A stretch of DNA of 59,653 bases, taken from the NCBI GenBank assembly GCA_900766585.1, contig CAAFVV010000035.1, positions 1-59,653 on the forward strand. The letters run 5' to 3'. Made by a program: the position numbers and the translations under genes. Numbering within the stretch: position 1 is the first letter of the stretch; the number at the start of each line of letters is the position of its first letter. Below the pieces are notes generated by a model. That model was not told the origin of the DNA. It saw only the letters and a program-made list of their open reading frames with translations, and ran no database searches. This document shows positions 51,003 to 59,626 of this stretch, piece by piece. The DNA is from Clostridia bacterium (GTDB taxonomy: Bacteria; Bacillota; Clostridia; Oscillospirales; Acutalibacteraceae).

Positions 51003-52126
51003 TTGAAAAAGATCAATGTCGCTCTGGTCGGTCTCGGCTTCGGCGGTGCATTCCTGCCGATCTACAGGGAGCATCCGCAGGTCGGAAAAGTCAAAATTGT
51101 TGATATTAACACCGCACTGCAGAACCATTTTAAAAGGAAGTGGGGGCAGACGGCTGCTACGGCAGCTTTGAGGAGATCCTTGACGATTCGGGAATTGATG
51201 CTGTCCACCTTGTGATGCCGATTCCTCTCCACGAGGAGCAGACGGTGCAGGTGTTGGAGGCGGGCAAGCACTGCGCCTGTACGGTGCCGATGGCGATCAG
51301 CCTTGAGGGCATCCGCAGGATCACGGAAGCCGTGCGGAAAACCGGAAAAAAGTACATGATGATGGAAACCACGCTGTATACCTCTATCAGTTTTTCTACG
51401 TCAGACACCTGCTCGAATCGGGGCTAACTCGGCAGGATCCAATTTTTGCGAGGCTCCCATTATCAGGATATGAGCAGCTGGCCGTCGTACTGGATGGGCC
51501 TGCCGCGTATGTACTACGGCACGCACGCCATCGCACCGATGGTGGCGCTCTCCGGCTCACGCATCGAAAAAGTGCACGCCTACGGCTCCGGAACCATGGA
51601 GGAATGGCTGACAAAGCCGTATAATAACCCCTACCCGGTCGAGCGCGCGCTTTTTGCGTTTGAAAACGGCTTGAAGGGCGAGGCGACCCGTTCTCTGTTT
51701 GAAACGGCGAGAATGTATCAGGAGGGGATGTTTGTATACGGGAGCAAGATGGGCTTTGAGTGGGGGTTTCGGGATATCGACAAGCCTTATATTACCACGC
51801 TGACCGAAAGCCGGAACGGGCGGGGACGCGAGACCGATATGGCAATCATCGACGTGCTGAACACTTATGAGATGCTGCCCGAGGAGATTCAGCATTTTAC
51901 CGTGGGCGGCAACCACGATCCACTCAATCCGCAGGATTTGCTGAAGGTTGGCGCGGGGCATCACGGCTCGCATCCGCATCTGGTGCATGAGTTTATGACG
52001 AGCATCATCGAGGACAGAAAGCCGTGGACTGATGAGGTGCTCGGCGGAAACATCACCGCTGCGGGTATCTGTGCCCACGACTCCGCCATGCAGGTCGGAA
52101 AAGAGATCATAGTGCCGGTATTCTGA
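51003..52126 (+). pseudogene. Gfo/Idh/MocA-family oxidoreductase with several frameshifts
   Basis: The start is a TTG after AAAAAGGAGG. The first frame gives the Rossmann start INVALVGLGFGGAFLPIYRE; a second continues GCYGSFEEILDDSGIDAVHL and MPIPLHEEQTVQVLEAGKHC; after further shifts near 51,385-51,445 a third gives the C-terminal domain (SWPSYWMGLPRMYYGTHAIA, FGMxxG-like core and HPHLVHEFMTSIIEDRKPW). The parts align with one oxidoreductase of about 375 residues, of the sugar/inositol dehydrogenase superfamily. With at least two indels it is probably dead. A weak TATAAT at 50,974-50,979 lies upstream, without a convincing -35 element. Confidence 0.75.
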
Positions 52127-52137
52127 TCACCGGCGAA

Positions 52138-52174
52138 AAAACGGCAGACGGAGAAGCACTCCGTCTGCCGTTTT
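52138..52174. terminator. Strong bidirectional terminator
   Basis: AAAACGGCAGACGGAG and CTCCGTCTGCCGTTTT form a perfect 16-bp stem with a 5-nt loop, flanked by A and T runs. It ends the rpoD transcript on the minus strand and the broken oxidoreductase gene on the plus strand. Confidence 0.92.
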
Positions 52175-52216
52175 GCTGTCCCTATGTACAAGGGCTGCCC
52201 GTCGATTGCGGTTTTA

Positions 52217-53428
52217 TCAATCCAGGAAGTCCTTGAGCTTTTTGCTGCGGCTCGGATGGCGCAGCTTGCGCAGTGCCTTGGCTTCGATCTGACGGATGCG
52301 CTCACGGGTGACGTCAAATTCCTTGCCGACCTCCTCAAGCGTGCGCGGACGGCCGTCCTCCAGCCCGAAGCGCAGGCGGAGTACCTTTTCCTCCCGCGGG
52401 GTCAGCGACCCCAACACCTCCGCCAGCTGCTCCTTGAGCAGCGTATGCGAGGCGGCATCCGCTGGTGCGGGCGCTTCGTCATCGGGGATGAAGTCGCCGA
52501 GGTGGCTGTCTTCCTCCTCGCCGATCGGCGTTTCCAGAGACACCGGCTCCTGCGCAACCCGCATGATCTCCCGCACCTTGTCCACCGGCATATCCAGCTC
52601 TTTGGCGATCTCCTCGGCGACCGGCTCGTGACCGTTTTTGTGCAGCAGCTGGCTGGACACCTTTTTCACCTTGTTGATCGTTTCCACCATGTGCACCGGG
52701 ATGCGGATGGTGCGTGCCTGATCCGCGATGGCGCGGGTGATGGCCTGCCGGATCCACCAGGTCGCATAGGTGGAAAATTTAAAGCCCTTGGTGTAATCAA
52801 ACTTCTCCACGGCCTTGATCAGACCGAGGTTGCCCTCCTGGATCAGATCCAGAAACTGCATACCGCGCCCGACATAGCGCTTGGCAATGCTGACCACAAG
52901 GCGCAGATTGGCTTCGGACAGGCGTTTTTTTGCCTTGGCGTCGCCATCCATAATGCGGATGGCAAGCTCCTTTTCCTCCTCTGAGGTGAGCAGTGGCACG
53001 CGCCCGATCTCCTTGAGATAGACCTTGACCGGGTCGTCGATGATCATGCCGTCCGCCAGCACGGTATCGTCTGCAGACGGATCCTTTGTTTCCTGCAGCA
53101 CCGCATCGAGGTCATCCAGCGGATCAATGTCCAAATCGTCCACGATCTCGACGTTGGCGGCCTCCAGCGCTTCATACAGCTTGTCAACCTGGGAGGGATC
53201 GAAGTCGAAATCCTCCATCGCATCCATGATCTCCTGCGTCGTGAGCTTGCCCTTGCTGCGGCCCAGCTCAACCAGATCACTCAGCTGCATTTTTTTGCCC
53301 TTTTTCGGCGGCTCTTCATCCAAAAGCAGTCCGGAATCCGCGGAAAGCAGCGCATCCGCCGCAGCCTCCAGCTCCTCCGGCGTTGCCTCGTGTCCGTCTA
53401 TTCCGCTCATTCTTGTGGTATCAGTCAT
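52217..53428 (-). CDS. rpoD: RNA polymerase primary sigma factor RpoD/SigA
   Basis: The 403-residue protein has an acidic region 1 with LSDLVELGRSKGKLTTQEIM, region 2 with RLVVSIAKRYVGRGMQFLDL and the -10-binding KFSTYATWWIRQAITRAIAD, region 3, and region 4 with TLEEVGKEFDVTRERIRQIE and RKLRHPSRSKKLKDFL. It is the housekeeping sigma factor, consistent with the TTGACA/TATAAT promoters seen across the window. The ATG at 53,428 follows AGAAAGGA at eight bases; the ATG nine bases earlier overlaps that site. It lies downstream of dnaG, the usual Firmicutes order. Confidence 0.96.
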   Translation of the reverse strand: MTDTTRMSGIDGHEATPEELEAAADALLSADSGLLLDEEPPKKGKKMQLSDLVELGRSKGKLTTQEIMDAMEDFDFDPSQVDKLYEALEAANVEIVDDLDIDPLDDLDAVLQETKDPSADDTVLADGMIIDDPVKVYLKEIGRVPLLTSEEEKELAIRIMDGDAKAKKRLSEANLRLVVSIAKRYVGRGMQFLDLIQEGNLGLIKAVEKFDYTKGFKFSTYATWWIRQAITRAIADQARTIRIPVHMVETINKVKKVSSQLLHKNGHEPVAEEIAKELDMPVDKVREIMRVAQEPVSLETPIGEEEDSHLGDFIPDDEAPAPADAASHTLLKEQLAEVLGSLTPREEKVLRLRFGLEDGRPRTLEEVGKEFDVTRERIRQIEAKALRKLRHPSRSKKLKDFLD

Positions 53429-53451
53429 CAAAAACATCCTTTCTGCCTTGG

Positions 53452-55218
53452 TTACTTCTTGGTTTTACGAAATTCCGAAAGTGCCTGCTGCATCTGCTCC
53501 AGCGACATGGAAGCGGGATCCGCCGTCGCCGCCAGCCGGTGCTCCTGCCGGATCACCTCGGCATAGTGCGCGATCTCCTCAGGCGGATTTGCTCGTTCCT
53601 GCGCCTTTTGCCGCATACGGACGATATAGGCCACCTCGTCGTCGGAATAGCCCTCCGCGAGGTAGGTCGGCTCCACCCGCTGTCCCGCGCGGTCGCGCGA
53701 AACGATCAGCTGATACAGCCCGCGGTTGAACTGTGTGGCAAAATCGTCCGGCGAGAGCGTATCCGCCAGTCGGCGGATACAGTCGGGGTGCAGCATCATG
53801 GCGCCGAGCAGCGCCTCCTCGGCGTCGGCGGCACGCGGGTACGCAGCTGCATCGGGATTGACGTGCTTGCGCTGATTCTCCGACTCACGCACGAGATGGG
53901 AGAGCTGGTGTTTCTCCTCCTGCCTGCGCTTTTGCTTGGACAGCCGCGCAATCTGCTCGAGTATGGCCTCCCTGCGCACATTGAGCTGCTCGGACAGCCG
54001 CCCGGCATAGACCTCGCGCTCGATCGGATCGGACAGACCTGTGAGCAGCTTTGATGCCTCCATCAGGTAGCGTACGCGCCCGTCGTCGGTGGACAGGTCA
54101 AAATCCTGCCCGAGCCGGATCAGCCGGTATTCCACATCGTTGGCGGAACGGTCAAGCAGAACGCGGAAGCGGTCGGCGCCGTTTTTCTTGATAAATTCAT
54201 CGGGATCCTTGCCGTCCGGAATAGTCACGACGCGGATCTCAACGCCGGTCTCCCGCAGCAGGTCAATCGCGCGCTTGGTGCCCTTTTGTCCCGCCGCGTC
54301 GGCGTCGAAAATCAGAATCGCCTCTCTGGCGTACCGTGCGACAAGCCGCGCGTGATCCGCCGTAAACGACGTGCCGAGCGCGGCAACGGCGTTTTCAAAG
54401 CCCGCCTGATGCAGCGCGATCACGTCCATATATCCCTCGCAGAGGATCAGCGACTGCGCCTTTTGATTTTTGGCAAAATTGAGGGCAAACAGGTTGTGTG
54501 TCTTTTTGAAGGCGGGCGTGTCAGAGGTGTTGATATATTTGGGCTTGGAGTCGTCCATGACCCGTCCGCCGAACGCGATAACGCTGCCGCGCACGTCAAT
54601 GATCGGGATCATCACGCGGTTGCGAAAAATGTCGAATATGCCGCCGTTTTGCTGCCGGCTGCGGGCGCAGAGAAAGGCGGACACCAGTTCCTCATCGCGA
54701 AACCCCTTTTGCCGCAGGGCGCGCGTAAGCGCGTGGTAGTCGTCCGGCGCATAGCCCAGCCCGAAATGGCGGATCGTCGCATCGGTGTAGCCGCGGCGGT
54801 GATAATATTCGAGCGCCTGTTTGCCGGCGGGGGAGTAGAGCGTGGCGTGAAAAAAGCGGGCGGCTTCGCGGTTGGCCTCCAGCACGCGGGCGCGCAGGCG
54901 GGAGACCGCATCGTTGACGCCCTCCTCCGGCATTTTCAGCCCGGCGCGTCCCGCCAGAAATTTCACGGCGTCAATGTAGTCGAGATTTTCAACCCGCTTT
55001 ACAAAGCTGATGACATCGCCGCCCGCCCCGCAGCCGAAGCAGTAAAAGGAGTTATTCTCGGGATACACGGTGAAGGAGGGTGTTTTTTCATTGTGAAACG
55101 GACAAAGCCCGACCAGATTGCGCCCGCGGCGCTTCAGCCCGCTGACGTAAGCCTGCGCAAGCGGCTCGATCGGGCTGCGGTCGGTCAGTTCCTGTAAAAA
55201 GCTGTCGGGCAGCGGCAC
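53452..55218 (-). CDS. dnaG: DNA primase DnaG
   Basis: The 588-residue primase has the CHC2 zinc finger (C39, H42, C60, C63), the catalytic core with the TOPRIM motifs ILCEGYMDVIALHQAGF and AILIFDADAAG, and a C-terminal helicase-binding region. It makes RNA primers at the replication fork. The GTG at 55,218 follows AAGGAGGGATCGCCT. It lies 23 bases before rpoD and 35 after dgt, suggesting co-transcription. Confidence 0.96.
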   Translation of the reverse strand: MPLPDSFLQELTDRSPIEPLAQAYVSGLKRRGRNLVGLCPFHNEKTPSFTVYPENNSFYCFGCGAGGDVISFVKRVENLDYIDAVKFLAGRAGLKMPEEGVNDAVSRLRARVLEANREAARFFHATLYSPAGKQALEYYHRRGYTDATIRHFGLGYAPDDYHALTRALRQKGFRDEELVSAFLCARSRQQNGGIFDIFRNRVMIPIIDVRGSVIAFGGRVMDDSKPKYINTSDTPAFKKTHNLFALNFAKNQKAQSLILCEGYMDVIALHQAGFENAVAALGTSFTADHARLVARYAREAILIFDADAAGQKGTKRAIDLLRETGVEIRVVTIPDGKDPDEFIKKNGADRFRVLLDRSANDVEYRLIRLGQDFDLSTDDGRVRYLMEASKLLTGLSDPIEREVYAGRLSEQLNVRREAILEQIARLSKQKRRQEEKHQLSHLVRESENQRKHVNPDAAAYPRAADAEEALLGAMMLHPDCIRRLADTLSPDDFATQFNRGLYQLIVSRDRAGQRVEPTYLAEGYSDDEVAYIVRMRQKAQERANPPEEIAHYAEVIRQEHRLAATADPASMSLEQMQQALSEFRKTKK

Positions 55219-55253
55219 AGGCGATCCCTCCTTATTTATTGTGTCAGTTTGCG

Positions 55254-56261
55254 TTATTCCAGCTTCAGTGTCCAGCCGGAGGGGATAAACAGCCCGCGGT
55301 ATACCTCTAAGGCATAGTTGTCTGTCATGCCGGCAATATAATCGCAGACGGCGCGGGGAACCCCCTCCTGTTCCCGCACGGCGGTGTATTCCGGCGGCAG
55401 GCGGTCGGGGTGCGAGGAAAAATAGGCGAACAGGCGGTCGACAAAGCCGTCCACCTTGCCCTCCTCGCGTTTGGCGACCGGGTTGACATATACCGCGTCA
55501 AACATGAAATCGTGCAGCCGGTCAAATGCCGCCTGCGTATCCGGATCCATGTGCACATGGGCGCCGCTGCTGTGTTCCACGACGGCGGTGATCAGCGTGT
55601 CGATGCGCTCGGCGTGCGTCTCGCCGAGTCTGGCGCGCAGGTCGGCGGGCACGTCCCCTTCCTGCAAAATGTCCGCCCGCATGGCGTCGTCCATATCGTG
55701 GTGGATATAGGCGAGGCGGTCGGCAAGACGCACTACGCGTCCCTCGGGCGTTATCGCCTCCTGCCCCTTTGTGTGGCAGAGAATGCCGTCCCTGACCTCA
55801 TAGGTCAGGTTCAGCCCGCGCCCGTCCCGTTCCAGCCGCTCCACCACCCGCACGCTCTGCTCATAGTGGCGGAATCCGCCGTCCATCCGCGCGTTGAGTG
55901 CCCGCTCACCTGCATGGCCGAACGGCGTGTGTCCGAGGTCGTGGCCGAGCGCGATTGCCTCGGTCAGGTCCTCATTGAGCCGCAGCGCGCGCGCAATGGT
56001 GCGGGCAATCTGCGAGACCTCAAGCGTGTGGGTCAGGCGGGTGCGGTAGTGATCCCCCTCGGGGGACAAAAACACCTGCGTTTTATGCTTCAGGCGGCGA
56101 AAGGATTTGCAGTGCAGGATGCGGTCACGATCCCGCTGAAAGACGGTGCGGTAGGCGCATTGCTCCTCCGGCCGCTCCCGCCCGCGGCTGTCCGCCGCGC
56201 GGGTGGCCTCCGGCAAAAGCCAGCGGGCCTCTTCTGCTTCATAACGTTCTCGCGGTGTCAT
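55254..56261 (-). CDS. dgt: dGTP triphosphohydrolase-like HD protein
   Basis: The 335-residue protein has the HD-domain metal residues in RLTHTLEVSQIARTIARAL and ALGHDLGHTPFGHAGE, and the dGTPase opening YRTVFQRDRDRILHCKSFRR. Members hydrolyse dGTP or other dNTPs to the nucleoside and triphosphate. AAAGGGGGACAAGCC precedes the ATG at 56,261; the longer frame lacks a ribosome binding site. The dgt-dnaG-rpoD order is common in Clostridia. The intergenic 56,262-56,397 stretch shows nothing else. Confidence 0.92.
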   Translation of the reverse strand: MTPRERYEAEEARWLLPEATRAADSRGRERPEEQCAYRTVFQRDRDRILHCKSFRRLKHKTQVFLSPEGDHYRTRLTHTLEVSQIARTIARALRLNEDLTEAIALGHDLGHTPFGHAGERALNARMDGGFRHYEQSVRVVERLERDGRGLNLTYEVRDGILCHTKGQEAITPEGRVVRLADRLAYIHHDMDDAMRADILQEGDVPADLRARLGETHAERIDTLITAVVEHSSGAHVHMDPDTQAAFDRLHDFMFDAVYVNPVAKREEGKVDGFVDRLFAYFSSHPDRLPPEYTAVREQEGVPRAVCDYIAGMTDNYALEVYRGLFIPSGWTLKLE

Positions 56262-56397
56262 GGCTTGTCCCCCTTTACAAGGCAAAGCAGACCGCCGCTG
56301 CCGCAAGAGGACAACGGCACAGTCTATCTATATCCATAACATAATACGTCGAAAGAACGCCGATCTCCTGCTGAGAATGTAAATAAATTGTGAATTT

Positions 56398-57027
56398 TTA
56401 TTCCGCCGAAAAATCCCGGAAAGCGCTTCCCTCCGTGACCGCCGCCAGAGTGCCGGCACTGTATTCAGTCAGGGCGGCGGCAAACGGCGGCTCCTGCTCC
56501 GGCGGCAGCCAGAAATGCAGCGTGACCTCCTCGGCAAACGCCGTATCCGTCACCATGCCGCCCGCGGCCGCGATCATCGGCGCAACCCGCCCATACTGCG
56601 CATAGGAGCAGTCAAGGCGCAGCTGCGGGCAGAGCCGCCGCAAAACGACCCGCCCCGCCGAAAGCGCCAGTGCCGCTGCGTGGGAATAAGCGCGCACGAG
56701 ACCGCCCGCGCCGAGCAGGATTCCGCCGAAATAGCGCGTGACGACCACGGCGCAGCCGGTGACCTCTGCCTTGCACAGCACGTCAAGCGTCGGCATGCCC
56801 GCCGTGCCCTGCGGCTCGCCGTCGTCGGAAAAGCGCCGGATGCGCCCACCGTCGGTGATATAGGCCCAGACATTGTGAGTTGCGTCCCAGTATTGCTTTT
56901 TTCGCGCGGCGATAAAGCTCTGTGCCTCTGCCTCCGAGCTGACCGGCTGCACACAGCCGATAAAGCGGGAACGCTTTTCGACAAATTCCTCCTCGGCGGC
57001 TGCCGCGACTGTGCGGTATTCCTCCAT
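56398..57027 (-). CDS. YigZ/IMPACT family protein
   Basis: The 209-residue protein has the IMPACT/UPF0029 core (EEEFVEKRSRFIGCVQPVSS, WDATHNVWAYI, RFSDDGEPQGTAGMPTL, VVVTRYFGGILLGAGGLVRA) and the C-terminal DUF1949-like domain. The family is widespread and linked to translation regulation, but its biochemical role in bacteria is unsettled. GAAGGGAGACGGCACCG precedes the ATG at 57,027. It lies 62 bases after rpmE on the same strand. Confidence 0.92.
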   Translation of the reverse strand: MEEYRTVAAAAEEEFVEKRSRFIGCVQPVSSEAEAQSFIAARKKQYWDATHNVWAYITDGGRIRRFSDDGEPQGTAGMPTLDVLCKAEVTGCAVVVTRYFGGILLGAGGLVRAYSHAAALALSAGRVVLRRLCPQLRLDCSYAQYGRVAPMIAAAGGMVTDTAFAEEVTLHFWLPPEQEPPFAAALTEYSAGTLAAVTEGSAFRDFSAE

Positions 57028-57089
57028 CGGTGCCGTCTCCCTTCGAAAGCAAAAAGGCAGCGCGCCGCGCTGCCTTTCTCCGGTCAAGA

Positions 57090-57299
57090 TTATTTGCCGT
57101 TTTGCATGCCATACCGCTTATTAAAGCGATCCACGCGACCGCCGGTATCGACCAGCTTCTGCTTGCCGGTGTAGAACGGATGGCACTTCGAGCAGATTTC
57201 CACGCGGATATTTTCTTTAGTGGAACCGGTCGCAATGACCTCACCGCAGGCGCAGGTGATCGTGGTCTGGCCGTATTTGGGATGAATATTCTCTTTCAT
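57090..57299 (-). CDS. rpmE: Ribosomal protein L31
   Basis: The 69-residue protein starts MKENIHPKYGQTTITCACGE and has ICSKCHPFYTGKQKLVDTGG, the L31 pattern with the cysteine set of the zinc-binding (C+) type. It is a component of the large ribosomal subunit. AGAGGTGA precedes the ATG at 57,299. Confidence 0.96.
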   Translation of the reverse strand: MKENIHPKYGQTTITCACGEVIATGSTKENIRVEICSKCHPFYTGKQKLVDTGGRVDRFNKRYGMQNGK

Positions 57300-57339
57300 G
57301 GTGTTCACCTCTTTCAGAAGTCAAAGCGATAGTACATAT

Positions 57340-57368
57340 ACTATACCATAACTCCGCAGAAAATGCAA
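57340..57368 (-). promoter_or_regulatory. Sigma-A promoter of rpmE
   Basis: On the minus strand TTGCAT (57,363-57,368) and TATAGT (57,340-57,345) are 17 bases apart, about 40 bases before the rpmE start. Confidence 0.65.
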
Positions 57369-57435
57369 CAGAAATTTTTTCTTTTTTTCAAATTGGCGGC
57401 ATTTTCTTTTTTACGGAGGTGAACAAGACGGCTTA

Positions 57436-57453
57436 GGTTACAATTTTGTAACC
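57436..57453. promoter_or_regulatory. Perfect 18-bp palindrome upstream of a promoter
   Basis: GGTTACAATTTTGTAACC is a perfect palindrome that ends four bases before the -35 box at 57,458. The position and symmetry suggest a dimeric regulator site; the regulator cannot be named. Confidence 0.5.
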
Positions 57454-57457
57454 TTTC

Positions 57458-57486
57458 TTGACATGCCTTGTGCGGTGTGCTATAGT
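57458..57486 (+). promoter_or_regulatory. Sigma-A promoter, copy A of a duplicated pair
   Basis: TTGACA, 17 bases and TATAGT precede the small membrane/secreted protein gene. The sequence from TTGACAT through TGCTATAGTGGAG is nearly repeated at 58,270-58,303. The stretch 57,487-57,566 that follows contains an AGGAGG but no clear gene. Confidence 0.7.
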
Positions 57487-57566
57487 GGAGGCGGAAAAAG
57501 CGCGAAAACAGGAGGGTGTCCGCGCGCCGGTCAGCCTGTTCACCCCTCTGCCGATGCGGCTAGGGC

Positions 57567-58241
57567 GTGTCCCTTCCTGTCATGTTTTGGGGGATCGTGG
57601 CTCTGCTTGCCCGACCGCCGGATAAGGTTTTTGGCGATGCGAAAGGAGATGCAGCAATAAAAAAGAAGGGCTTAGCGGTGCTGATCGCTTTGGTATTGCT
57701 TTGCGGAATCGGTATAGCCGCAACTGCAGTTTGCGCACAAAACGGGTGGGTCGCCCTTCCCGGTGATCTGCAAAATCTGTTTGCTCCCCGGCGGGAGCCG
57801 AATGTGACCTTTGAGGAGAGCGGCGTGCTGTCTCCGAACGGAACGGCAGCCGGAGCCGATGTGCAGGCGAGCCTGACCGGCATTATGCAGGTGTCCAATG
57901 CCTATTTTGATGCACATCCGGACTGCACGTTTCTCTTGGCGGGATACGGCGAGGGGCAAGAGCCCTATCTGTCTGATTCGGGCAGCCGGCTTATTCTGAC
58001 CGAAGCCGAAAAGCAGCAATGGGAAACGGCTGCCGGGCTCATGAAAAAAGCCGGGTTTGTTTTCGGATCGGTTGAGCGGCGCGAGGGATATTTCCTGTTC
58101 TGTGCCGATGCGGAACCCTATGCCATTGTTTATGCGGAAAATGACCGCAAGCCGCCCCAGTATTTGTTCAAGCCCGACGAGGAGCAAAAATCGCTGGTCT
58201 TCAAGCTCGCCGACCACTGGTATGAGGTGGCGTGGTATTGA
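57567..58241 (+). CDS. Secreted or membrane-anchored protein of unknown function; start codon doubtful
   Basis: The frame is open from a GTG at 57,567 (224 residues). The first 30 residues do not look like a real N-terminus and have no ribosome binding site. At 57,657 an in-frame ATA is preceded at ideal spacing by GAAAGGAG and followed by KKKGLAVLIALVLLCGIGIA, a perfect signal peptide. An original ATG may have become ATA. The mature part (about 165 residues) has no recognised domain; it includes ANAYFDAHP-like and KPPQYLFKPDEEQKSLVFKL segments. Distant paralogs may exist, since its promoter region is duplicated in front of the next gene. Confidence 0.5.
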   Translation: MSLPVMFWGIVALLARPPDKVFGDAKGDAAIKKKGLAVLIALVLLCGIGIAATAVCAQNGWVALPGDLQNLFAPRREPNVTFEESGVLSPNGTAAGADVQASLTGIMQVSNAYFDAHPDCTFLLAGYGEGQEPYLSDSGSRLILTEAEKQQWETAAGLMKKAGFVFGSVERREGYFLFCADAEPYAIVYAENDRKPPQYLFKPDEEQKSLVFKLADHWYEVAWY

Positions 58242-58269
58242 CTGCCGATTGTAATTTTTTTGACTTTGC

Positions 58270-58298
58270 TTGACATATGCTGTGCAATATGCTATAGT
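58270..58298 (+). promoter_or_regulatory. Sigma-A promoter, copy B of a duplicated pair
   Basis: TTGACA, 17 bases and TATAGT match copy A. Downstream GGAGGGGATTATCC is followed by GTGCGGCTCTAG, a possible 3-codon leader frame, before the ricin-lectin gene at 58,395. Confidence 0.7.
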
Positions 58299-58394
58299 GG
58301 AGACGAAAAAGGGAAAAGGAGGGGATTATCCGTGCGGCTCTAGGAAAACCGTCCGCCCATACACCGATGTGAATAGAAAAGGAGCGATTGCCCC

Positions 58395-59559
58395 ATGAGT
58401 CGGAAAGCTTATCAACGGCTTCGTCTGTGGCAAAAAACACTCTGCATGATCGGCGTTCTCGGCGTTTTATTCACAGGCTTTTCCCTATTGGCTGCAGCAA
58501 AACCGCCTGCGGGCGGCGTTATTGCCGGAAAGGTCTATCGGCTGAAAAAATAAGGGCAGCGGCAAATACCTGAATCTTTGCGGCGGCTCTGACACGACCG
58601 GAAAAAATATCAACCAATTTAAAGACGACGGCACCGACACACTGAAATGGCGCTTTATTGAGGGAGCGGGTGACTATGTCAATGCGTTTAAGATTCAGCC
58701 GATCCTCAGCTCAACCCGTGTGGTCGATGTCCAGCGTAAAGGTCAGCCGATCGCCTCGGGCGGAAATATCCAGCTGTATTCTGCGACGGACGACATTTCG
58801 CAGCATTTTGTGTTCAAGGATACCGGAGACGGCGACAAAAGCGTGTATATTTGCCCCTATACCAACCAAAATGTCTATATGACCGCCAACGGTGACTCCA
58901 ACGGGACGCATGGCGGCACATCGGAGACCTCGGCGGGCAATGTATTTGTGAAAAGCAGTACCGGAACAAACTATCAGAAATGGTTTGTAGAGGAGACACA
59001 GGCTAACCCGAAAGATATTGCTGCGGGAACCTATTATATTCGGAATTACAAGAGCAACCTCTATATGGGAATCACAAGCGGATATAACGTGGAACAGCAG
59101 AATTTCACGGGAGCTTCTACGCAGCAGTGGGTCGTTTCCTATGACACCAATGGGTACTACACACTGAAAATCAAATCCAATACCAATTATCGACTGGATG
59201 TAGATAACGCGTGGGATGAGAATGGCACCAATGTAAAGGCGATGACCTATACAGGCTATGATGCACAGTTGTTTCGGATTATTCCGTCGGGGACAAATCT
59301 CTATCGTATTAGCCCAAAACATAGCACTCTCCGCGTGGTGGATGTCAATGGTGGGTATACCACCGCCGGTGCCAACATTCATCTTTGGAATTATGTCAAT
59401 GCTGCACAGCAGAAGTGGATTTTTGAGAGAGTAGATACAAGCACTTGCAGCCGCGCTGTTACATCATTCCCTTACAGCAAAAGCTATTTTGACGCAGAAA
59501 CGGAGAGTAACAGAACGTGGGGAAAAATGCCCAGCGGCTCTATCCCAAATTTTGTGTAA
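58395..59559 (+). pseudogene. Secreted ricin-type lectin repeat protein, frameshifted at an A-run
   Basis: The ATG at 58,395 follows AAAAGGAGCG. A signal segment (TLCMIGVLGVLFTGFSLLAA) leads to VIAGKVYRLKK and then a stop. One base later in frame the protein continues NKGSGKYLNLCGGSDTTGKN, which is the typical start of a ricin B-like lectin repeat. The frame then stays open to 59,559 with further lectin repeats (TYYIRNYKSNLYMGITSG, YTLKIKSNTNYRLDVDNAWD). Removing one A from the run at 58,545-58,550 restores a protein of about 387 residues. It may be a real lesion, a slippery phase-variable run or a sequencing error. The repaired protein would bind glycans outside the cell. Confidence 0.72.
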
Positions 59560-59597
59560 ACGCAGAAATGCGGGTAAAACAGAAATAAATATTTTAC

Positions 59598-59626
59598 CGG
59601 CGGCAGCGGTGAATCCGCTGTCGCCG
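59598..59626 (+). terminator. Hairpin after the lectin gene
   Basis: CGGCGGCAGCGG and CCGCTGTCGCCG form a 12-bp stem with one G-T pair and a TGAAT loop, 38 bases after the stop. The T-run is weak (TATT). Nothing else is seen to the end of the window. Confidence 0.5.
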
